From positions 1-64,000 of the forward strand of contig NZ_JAUSVX010000003.1 of the NCBI RefSeq assembly GCF_030814995.1: a DNA stretch of 64,000 bases. The letters run 5' to 3'. Position numbers and translations under genes: made by a program. Below, piece by piece: positions 58,226 through 64,000 of the stretch. Every line of letters starts with the position of its first letter. Positions within the stretch are counted from its first letter, which is position 1. Below the pieces are notes generated by a model. The model did not search any database. It saw nothing but the letters and a program-made list of their open reading frames with translations, and was not told where the DNA came from. The DNA comes from Labrys wisconsinensis (GTDB taxonomy: Bacteria > Pseudomonadota > Alphaproteobacteria > Rhizobiales > Labraceae).

Positions 58226-60316
58226 ATGAACAAGCCGCTCGGCCCGATCCGCAGGGCCTCCGCCTGCCCGCACGACTGCCCCTCCACCTGCGCCCTGGAG
58301 GTGGAGGTCTTTGACGGCAAGGCCATCGGCCGGGTCTATGGCGCCGCCGACAACAGCTACACCGCCGGCGTCATCTGCGCCAAGGTGGCCCGCTATGCCG
58401 AGCGCGTCCACCACGCCGACCGGCTGATGCATCCGCTGCTGCGCACCGGCCCGAAGGGCTCGGGCGACTTCAAGCGGATCTCCTGGGACGAGGCGCTCGA
58501 CCGCATCGCCGAGGCCTTCCTGGACGCCGAGCGCCGGCACGGGGCCGAGGCGGTCTGGCCCTATTATTATGCCGGGACGATGGGCCTGGTGATGCGCGAC
58601 GGCATCAATCGCCTGCGCAACGCCAAGGGCTATTCGGGCCAGTTCTCCACCATCTGCACCAACCTGTCCTGGGCCGGCTACATGGTCGGGCACGGGCGCA
58701 TGACCGGGGCCGACCCGCGCGAGATGGCCAAGTCCGACTGCATCGTGCTGTGGGGCACCAATGCGGTCGTCACCCAGGTCAACGTCATGACCCACGCCAC
58801 GCGCGCCCGCAAGGAGCGCGGGGCGAAGATCGTCGCCGTCGATGTCTACGACAACGCCACGATGAAGCAGGCCGACATCAAGCTGATCGTGCGGCCGGGC
58901 ACTGACGGGGCGCTGGCCTGCGGCGTGATGCACATCCTGTTCCGCGACGGGCTCGCCGACCGGAAATATCTAGAGAAATACGCGGATTGCCCGGAAGAGT
59001 TCGAGGAGCATCTGAGCACCCGTACGCCGGAATGGGCCTCATCCATCTGCGGCGTGCCGGTCGCGGAGATCGAAGCCTTCGCCAGGCTCCTGGGCGAGCG
59101 GCCGAAGACCTTCTTCCGGCTCGGCTATGGCTTCGCCCGCTCGCGCAACGGTTCAGCCGCCATGCATGCGGTGAGCGCGATCCCCGTGGTGCTCGGCGCC
59201 TGGCAGCACGAAGGCGGTGGGGCGCTGCACTCCAATTCCGGCATGTTCGGCTGGAGGAAATCGCTGATCGAAGGGCTGGACGTGCGCGATCCCAAGGTGC
59301 GCCAGCTCGACCAGTCGCGCATCGGCGCCATCCTCACCGGCGATCCGAAGGCGCTGTGGAGCGGCCCGCCGGTCACGGCCATGCTGATCCAGAACACCAA
59401 CCCGGTCTCGGTCGCGCCCGACCAGGACAAGGTCAAGCGTGGCTTTGCCCGCGAGGATCTGTTCGTCGCCGTGCACGAGCAGGTGATGACCGACACCGCC
59501 AAGGTGGCCGATATCGTCCTGCCCGCGACCATGTTCGTCGAGCACGACGACGTCTACCAGGCCGGCGGGCAGCAGCACATCCTGCTCGGCCCCAAGCTGA
59601 TCGAGCCGCCCGGCGAATGCCGCGACAATCACGAGGTGATCAGTGCCCTGGCCAGGCGCGTCGGCGCGCAGCATCCCGGCTTCGACATGACGCCGCGCGA
59701 GCTGATCGACGCCACCCTGCGCGCCTCCAACCGCGGCACGCTGGAGGAGCTGGAGCGCCAGCGCTGGATCGACTGCCAGCAGCCCTTCGAGAAGGCGCAT
59801 TTCCTCGACGGCTTCGGCTGGCCCGACGGCAAGTTCCGCTTCAAGGCCGACTGGCGCCGGGTGCCCTATGCCGCGCCGGCCAAGTTCGGCCCGATCGACA
59901 CGATGCCGGCCTTCCCCGACCATTGGGCGGCGATCGAGGCGGCGGACGAAGCCCATCCCTTCCGCCTCGCCACCAGCCCGGCGCGCAACTATCTCAACTC
60001 CTCCTTCACGGAGACGCCGACCGCGATCACCAAGGAGGAGCGCCCGACCGTGCTGATCCATCCCGAGGATGCCGCGGCCAACGGCATCGCCGAGGGCGAC
60101 AAGGTGGAGCTTTCCAACCCGCGCGGCGCGGTGCGCCTGCATGCGCGCCTGTTCGGGGGCCTCAGGCGCGGCGTGCTCGTGGCCGAATCGATCTGGCCCA
60201 ACTCGGCCTATGAGGACGGGCGCGGCATCAACACGCTGACCGGAGCCGATGCGCCCGCCCCGGTCGGCGGCGCGGCCTTCCACGACAACAAGGTCGCGCT
60301 GTCGCGGATCGCATAG
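58226..60316 (+). CDS. Molybdopterin (bis-MGD) oxidoreductase with [4Fe-4S] cluster
   Basis: The 696-residue protein has N-terminal Fe-S cysteines C14-x3-C18-x3-C22-x28-C51, the DMSO-reductase-family core (FKRISWDEALDRIAEA, LWGTNAVVTQ, LIQNTNPVSVAPD) and a C-terminal dinucleotide-binding domain (VLIHPEDAAANGIAEGDKVELSNPRGAV). There is no Tat signal, so it is cytoplasmic. It belongs to the broad formate dehydrogenase/thiosulfate reductase-like group. The substrate is unknown and no electron-transfer subunit is adjacent. It is followed by a BrnA-type gene. Confidence 0.9.
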   Translation: MNKPLGPIRRASACPHDCPSTCALEVEVFDGKAIGRVYGAADNSYTAGVICAKVARYAERVHHADRLMHPLLRTGPKGSGDFKRISWDEALDRIAEAFLDAERRHGAEAVWPYYYAGTMGLVMRDGINRLRNAKGYSGQFSTICTNLSWAGYMVGHGRMTGADPREMAKSDCIVLWGTNAVVTQVNVMTHATRARKERGAKIVAVDVYDNATMKQADIKLIVRPGTDGALACGVMHILFRDGLADRKYLEKYADCPEEFEEHLSTRTPEWASSICGVPVAEIEAFARLLGERPKTFFRLGYGFARSRNGSAAMHAVSAIPVVLGAWQHEGGGALHSNSGMFGWRKSLIEGLDVRDPKVRQLDQSRIGAILTGDPKALWSGPPVTAMLIQNTNPVSVAPDQDKVKRGFAREDLFVAVHEQVMTDTAKVADIVLPATMFVEHDDVYQAGGQQHILLGPKLIEPPGECRDNHEVISALARRVGAQHPGFDMTPRELIDATLRASNRGTLEELERQRWIDCQQPFEKAHFLDGFGWPDGKFRFKADWRRVPYAAPAKFGPIDTMPAFPDHWAAIEAADEAHPFRLATSPARNYLNSSFTETPTAITKEERPTVLIHPEDAAANGIAEGDKVELSNPRGAVRLHARLFGGLRRGVLVAESIWPNSAYEDGRGINTLTGADAPAPVGGAAFHDNKVALSRIA

Positions 60317-60357
60317 CGGCCGGCCCGCTGCGGGCCACCAAGGGAGGAGACGAGACG

Positions 60358-60711
60358 ATGTCCGGCCATCCCCACAAGACGTCCCATGACGCGGTCCCGC
60401 ACGACTACAACGGCGAATGGGCGGAGGCCGACTTCATCGCTCCGGGCGCGAGCCCGGTAGCGCCCGCTCCGGGGGCACGCCCGGTAGCGCCCTCTCCGTC
60501 GGGGGCGGGGTCCGAGGCGGCGGCGAAGGTGACGGTGTCGATCCGCCTCGGGCGCGACGTCCTCGATCATTTCCGTGCCGCCGGCCCGGGTTGGGAAGCT
60601 CGCATCGAGGCAGCGCTGTACCGGGCGGCGGCGGCCGAGCGCGAGGCCGCGGCAAGCGAGCCCGATGCCACGCCACGCCACGACTTCGTCAGCGACGGCC
60701 ACGAGGGCTGA
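60358..60711 (+). CDS. BrnA family antitoxin-like protein, no toxin partner
   Basis: The 117-residue protein ends with the ribbon-helix-helix-like BrnA core KVTVSIRLGRDVLDHFRAAGPGWEARIEAALYRAA (residues 57-91). A disordered N-terminal region contains a 9-residue tandem repeat (PGASPVAPA/PGARPVAPS, two 27-base copies at 60441-60494). GGGAGGAG precedes the ATG. BrnA normally neutralises the RNase BrnT, but no brnT gene is beside it. It may regulate the oxidoreductase gene 41 bases upstream or be a relic. Confidence 0.82.
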   Translation: MSGHPHKTSHDAVPHDYNGEWAEADFIAPGASPVAPAPGARPVAPSPSGAGSEAAAKVTVSIRLGRDVLDHFRAAGPGWEARIEAALYRAAAAEREAAASEPDATPRHDFVSDGHEG

Positions 60712-60717
60712 GCCCGA

Positions 60718-61350
60718 CTATCCCAGCAGCAGGTCTTCGCCGGTGATCGCCACCCGCCCGGCGACGATCGGCGCCTCGCCGCGCGCGACGCGCGCCAGCG
60801 CCGCGGGGTAGAGCCGGTGCTCGGCGGCGAGCACGCGGGCGCCGAGGACATCCGCGGTGTCGCCGGCCAGCACCGGCACCGCGGCCTGGGCGATGATCGG
60901 GCCCTCGTCCATGCCCGGCGTGACGTAGTGGACCGTGCAGCCATGCAGGCGCACGCCCGCCGCCAGGGCGCGCTCATGGGTGTGCAGGCCCTTGAAGGCG
61001 GGCAGCAGCGCCGGATGAATGTTGATCATCCGCCCGGCCCAGCGCTCGACGAAGGAGGGCGTCATCAGGCGCATGAAGCCGGCGAGCGCGACGATATCGG
61101 CGACGTGCACCTCGAGCCGCGCCTCGAGCGCGGCCTCGAACTCTTCGCGCGAGGAGAAGGCCTTGTGGTCGACCGCCTCCGCATGGAGGCCCGCCGCCCT
61201 GGCGAGCTCCAGGCCCTTGGCATCGGGCCGGTTGGAGAGCACCGCCACGATCTCGGCGGGATAGCCGGGTGCCTTCGCCGCCTCGATCAGGGCCGCCATG
61301 TTCGAGCCGCGGCCCGAGATCAGCACGGCGACGCGGGTCTTGCGCGTCAC
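60718..61350 (-). CDS. purN: Phosphoribosylglycinamide formyltransferase 1
   Basis: The 210-residue protein has the folate-dependent transformylase signature: [16 protein letters not shown] at the start, [41 protein letters not shown] (catalytic Asn and His) and [13 protein letters not shown] (catalytic Asp). It formylates GAR in de novo purine synthesis. Its ATG overlaps the purM stop by 4 bases, giving the usual coupled purM-purN pair. It is convergent with the BrnA gene, 6 bases apart. Confidence 0.95.
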   Translation of the reverse strand: MTRKTRVAVLISGRGSNMAALIEAAKAPGYPAEIVAVLSNRPDAKGLELARAAGLHAEAVDHKAFSSREEFEAALEARLEVHVADIVALAGFMRLMTPSFVERWAGRMINIHPALLPAFKGLHTHERALAAGVRLHGCTVHYVTPGMDEGPIIAQAAVPVLAGDTADVLGARVLAAEHRLYPAALARVARGEAPIVAGRVAITGEDLLLG

Positions 61351-62420
61351 AGCCGGAGTTCGCCGGAATAGGTAACGCGCGTCTCGCCCTCCTCCACCAC
61401 CGTGCCGAGGCGAAAGGCCGGCTGGCCGGCCGCGGCCAGGGCCTGCGCCACCCGCTCCGCGTCGGCCGCGGCCGTGACGACGATCATGCCGACGCCGCAG
61501 TTGAAGGTGCGCAGCATCTCCGGCGTGGCGACGCCGCCGGTCCGCGCCAGCCAGCCGAAGACCGGCGGCGGCGCGATGGCGGCAAGGTCGATCGCCGCGC
61601 CGAGCCCGTCCGGCAGCACCCGCGGAATGTTGTCGGGAAAGCCGCCGCCGGTGATGTGGGCGAGCGCCTTGACGGCGCCGCCGGTGGCCTTGAGCGCCGC
61701 CAGCACCGGCTTCACATAGATGCGGGTCGGCGTCAGCAGTGCCCGCCCGAGGCTCTCGCCGGGCTGGAACGGCGCCGGCGCATCCCAGGGGAGGCCCGAC
61801 AGCGCCACGATCCTGCGCACCAGCGAGAAGCCGTTGGAGTGCACGCCGGACGAGGCGAGGCCGAGGATCGCGTCGCCGGCGCCGACGTCGCGGCGCGGCA
61901 GCACGGCATTCCGCTCGACCGCGCCGACGGCGAAGCCGGCGAGGTCGTAGTCGCCCTCGGCATACATGCCCGGCATCTCTGCGGTCTCGCCGCCGATCAG
62001 GGCGCAGCCGGCTTCCCGGCAGCCGGCGGCAATGCCCCGGACCACCTCGACCCCCTGCCCCGGCGCGAGCTTGCCGGTGGCGAAATAGTCGAGGAAGAAC
62101 AGCGGCTCGGCCCCCTGCACCACGAGGTCGTTGACCGACATGGCGACGAGGTCGATGCCGACCGTGTCGTGGATGCCGGTCTCGATCGCCACCTTCAGCT
62201 TGGTGCCGACGCCGTCATTGGCCGCCACCAGCACCGGATCGGTGTAGCCGCAGGCCCTCAGGTCGAACAGGCCGCCGAAGCCGCCGATCTCGGCATCGGC
62301 GCCGACGCGCCGCGTGGCGCGCACCAGCGGCTTGATGGCCTCGACCATGGCGTTGCCGGCATCGATGTCGACCCCGGCATCGGCATAGGTCAGGGCATTC
62401 GCGGATGGGTTCTTGGTCAT
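61347..62420 (-). CDS. purM: Phosphoribosylformylglycinamidine cyclo-ligase
   Basis: The 357-residue protein has the AIR synthetase pattern: [14 protein letters not shown] at the start, [50 protein letters not shown] and [18 protein letters not shown]. It closes the imidazole ring in purine synthesis using ATP. Its start overlaps the upstream agmatinase stop and its stop overlaps the purN start, each by 4 bases. Confidence 0.96.
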   Translation of the reverse strand: MTKNPSANALTYADAGVDIDAGNAMVEAIKPLVRATRRVGADAEIGGFGGLFDLRACGYTDPVLVAANDGVGTKLKVAIETGIHDTVGIDLVAMSVNDLVVQGAEPLFFLDYFATGKLAPGQGVEVVRGIAAGCREAGCALIGGETAEMPGMYAEGDYDLAGFAVGAVERNAVLPRRDVGAGDAILGLASSGVHSNGFSLVRRIVALSGLPWDAPAPFQPGESLGRALLTPTRIYVKPVLAALKATGGAVKALAHITGGGFPDNIPRVLPDGLGAAIDLAAIAPPPVFGWLARTGGVATPEMLRTFNCGVGMIVVTAAADAERVAQALAAAGQPAFRLGTVVEEGETRVTYSGELRL

Positions 62421-63400
62421 GACCCGGCTTTGCCCTGCTTCCGCTCGGCGATCAACCCCAGATAATGCTGAACCACCGTCGCGCCGGCGATGGCGGTGAT
62501 GTCGGCATGGTCGTAGGCCGGCGCGACCTCGACGAGATCGCAGCCGACGATGTCGAGGAAGCCGAGACGACGCAGCACCATCAGCATCTGCCGCGAGGAT
62601 GGGCCGCCGGCAACCGGCGTGCCCGTCCCCGGCGCAAAGGCCGGATCGAGGCAGTCGATGTCGAAGGTGAGATAGGCCTTGGCATCGCCGACCCGCCGGC
62701 GGATCCGCTCCACCACCGCGGCGACGCCCAAGGTCTCCAGGTCTTCGCCGTCGACGATCTCGATGCCGCAATCGTCCGGCGCATGGGTGCGGATGCCGAT
62801 CTGGATCGAGCGCTCCGGCCGGACGGCGCCGTGGCGGACGGCGCGCGCCACGAAGGAGCCGTGGTCGATGCGGCCGTCATCGTCGTGCCAGGTGTCCTGG
62901 TGGGCGTCGAAATGCACCAGGGCCATCGGCCCGTGCCGGGCGGCATGAGTCTTGAGCAGCGGCCAGGTGACGTAGTGATCGCCGCCGATCGAGACCAGCA
63001 TCGGCCCCTGGTCGAGGATGTCGCCCGCCTGCGCCTCGATGCAGGCGGGAATCTCGCCATGCCGGGCATAGTCGAAGGAGCAGTCTCCGTAGTCGACCAC
63101 GGCCAGACGCTCGAAGGGATCGGCCCGGAAGGGATATTGCGGGTCGCCGTCGAAGATCGCCGAGGCGCGGCGCACCGCCTGCGGCCCGAACCGCGCGCCC
63201 GGCCGGTTGGAGACGGCGGCATCGAAGGGGATGCCCCAGACCGCGACGTCGATGCCCGAGAGGTCGCGCGAGAAGCGCCGGCGCATGAAGGACAGGACGC
63301 CGCCATAGGTCGGCTCCGAGACACCGCCAAGGATCTGCTTGCCGAAGACGGCGTTGTCGGTCGGGCGCGGGCGTTTCGGATCGGGCGCGGGGCCGGCCAT
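62417..63400 (-). CDS. speB: Agmatinase / ureohydrolase (SpeB family)
   Basis: The 327-residue protein has the binuclear manganese motifs of ureohydrolases: GGDH ([11 protein letters not shown]), DAHxD ([12 protein letters not shown]) and DxDxxDP ([19 protein letters not shown]). It splits agmatine to putrescine and urea, or a related guanidino acid. CCGGAG lies before the ATG at 63400, which excludes the longer frame from 63520. The 4-base overlap with purM makes it the first gene of a speB-purM-purN unit, an unusual combination of polyamine and purine steps. Confidence 0.92.
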   Translation of the reverse strand: MAGPAPDPKRPRPTDNAVFGKQILGGVSEPTYGGVLSFMRRRFSRDLSGIDVAVWGIPFDAAVSNRPGARFGPQAVRRASAIFDGDPQYPFRADPFERLAVVDYGDCSFDYARHGEIPACIEAQAGDILDQGPMLVSIGGDHYVTWPLLKTHAARHGPMALVHFDAHQDTWHDDDGRIDHGSFVARAVRHGAVRPERSIQIGIRTHAPDDCGIEIVDGEDLETLGVAAVVERIRRRVGDAKAYLTFDIDCLDPAFAPGTGTPVAGGPSSRQMLMVLRRLGFLDIVGCDLVEVAPAYDHADITAIAGATVVQHYLGLIAERKQGKAGS

Positions 63401-63611
63401 GACGTGCTCCGGGGAACGAAAAAGGGGGATTGCGGGCGGACCATGGCCGCGGACAGCGATCAAGACAAGAGAGGAAGAGCGGCCCCGTGTGTTGCACCCA
63501 CGGCTCAAGGCCGGGAGCACATCGATTTACGCAGGGCAGGACCGACAAATTTTCCTGCGCTTCCAGTGGCAAAACCGTGAGGATTGGCCTATGAGAAGCG
63601 CGCGGCATTCT

Positions 63612-63627
63612 GGCCGACGTGTCGGCC
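63612..63627. promoter_or_regulatory. GGCCGAC-GT-GTCGGCC dyad upstream of the DUF6481 gene
   Basis: A perfect 7-base dyad with a 2-base centre lies about 60 bases before the TTG start. The centre is too short for an RNA loop, so a protein-binding site is more likely. A second dyad, GCACGC-N5-GCGTGC (63644-63660), follows closely and could fold in RNA. Confidence 0.4.
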
Positions 63628-63687
63628 GAGCGCCGCGAGGACCGCACGCCTGGAGCGTGCATAGCCACCCACTACCGAAGGCATCAC

Positions 63688-64000
63688 TTGAGCATCTACA
63701 AGGACAGGAGTTTCGTCGAACGGCGGAGCACCGCCGAGGACGCGAAGAAGGCCCAATTGGACAAGTTCCGGGCCAAGCTGACGCAGGAAGACCCCGCGGC
63801 AGCGGAGCGGCGAGCGGCCCGCCAGGCCGTCGTCGCTGCGCGCGAAGCGCGTCAGGCGGAGCGCGACGCCGCTCGCCGGATACGCGAAGCGGAGGAGGCC
63901 GCCGAGCGGGCGGCGCGGGAGGAAGCCGAGCGTATCGAGGCGGCCGCCCGCGAAGCAGCCCGGCAGGCCGAGGAAGCCGCGCGCGAAAAGGCGCGCCCGA
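63688..64000 (+). CDS. DUF6481 family protein, cut by the window edge
   Basis: From TTG 63688 the frame reads MSIYKDRSFVERRSTAEDAKKAQLDKFRAKL and then a long Ala/Arg/Glu-rich charged helix (about residues 38 to 104) with no stop before 64000. The KDRSF...RxxTAxxAKKAxLxKFRA start is the DUF6481 signature known in Rhizobiales. GAAGG lies 6 bases before the TTG. The protein is likely a cytoplasmic single helix or coiled coil, perhaps nucleic-acid binding. Function unknown. It is partial at its 3' end. Confidence 0.75.
   Translation, partial: MSIYKDRSFVERRSTAEDAKKAQLDKFRAKLTQEDPAAAERRAARQAVVAAREARQAERDAARRIREAEEAAERAAREEAERIEAAAREAARQAEEAAREKARP

Overview
The window is about 64 kb of high-GC DNA from an alphaproteobacterium, most probably a member of the Hyphomicrobiales (Rhizobiales). 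The evidence is family content: DUF930, DUF2849/DUF934 with an APS-type CysH, DUF6481, many solute-binding ABC systems, a separate pssA-psd pair, a CtrA-type box and a rhizobial palindromic repeat. I do not assign a genus. I see no tRNA, rRNA, CRISPR array, insertion sequence, prophage or replication origin. The first 86 bases are an almost pure C tract, so base 1 is probably a contig end.

Layout. 0.2-1.8 kb holds small envelope proteins, including a PagL-like lipid A deacylase. 1.9-10.2 kb holds a YegD-type Hsp70, two serine hydrolases of the beta-lactamase fold, a CoA transferase, an amidase, a Tet-type MFS exporter and a DUF930 protein. 10.3-15.3 kb has two regulator/exporter pairs (LysR with EamA, AraC with LysE), an exported dienelactone-hydrolase-like protein and a small membrane protein. 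15.3-20.4 kb is a GntR regulator and a betaine/choline-type ABC operon with a fused double permease. 20.5-24.5 kb has Cys-rich small proteins and a sugar-acid module (UxaA dehydratase, GntR, aldo/keto reductase). 24.6-27.9 kb is the assimilatory sulfate operon (DUF2849-cysI-cysH-DUF934). 28-30 kb has pssA and psd for phosphatidylethanolamine synthesis. 30.1-33.3 kb is a polar amino-acid ABC operon, followed by an orphan Tat-type sugar-binding protein.

35-39.5 kb carries DDAH, RidA, GDPD, a FemAB-like acyltransferase, a 1-Cys peroxiredoxin and a HIT protein. 41-43.6 kb has an RhlE-type helicase and a GGDEF cyclase behind a TTAA-N7-TTAA box. 43.6-52.5 kb holds methylmalonyl-CoA epimerase, AnmK, TyrS, a very large AsmA/YhdP-like protein, Bcp and an M23 peptidase. 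52.7-57.4 kb is a complete YtfQ-YtfR-YtfT-YjfF type galactofuranose ABC operon. 57.5-60.7 kb has a Phd/VapC-type pair whose toxin is frameshifted, a molybdopterin oxidoreductase and an orphan BrnA. 60.7-63.4 kb is an overlapping speB-purM-purN operon, and a DUF6481 gene runs off the right edge.

Most of this is ordinary core and nutrient-uptake biology, and I found no convincing wholly new system. The best leads are: GC hairpins placed directly after the binding-protein gene in all three complete ABC operons; the CtrA-like box before a cyclase with an altered I-site; the broken vapC toxin; repeat-structured operators before several regulators and transporters; and a 42-bp tandem duplication spanning a regulator stop codon.
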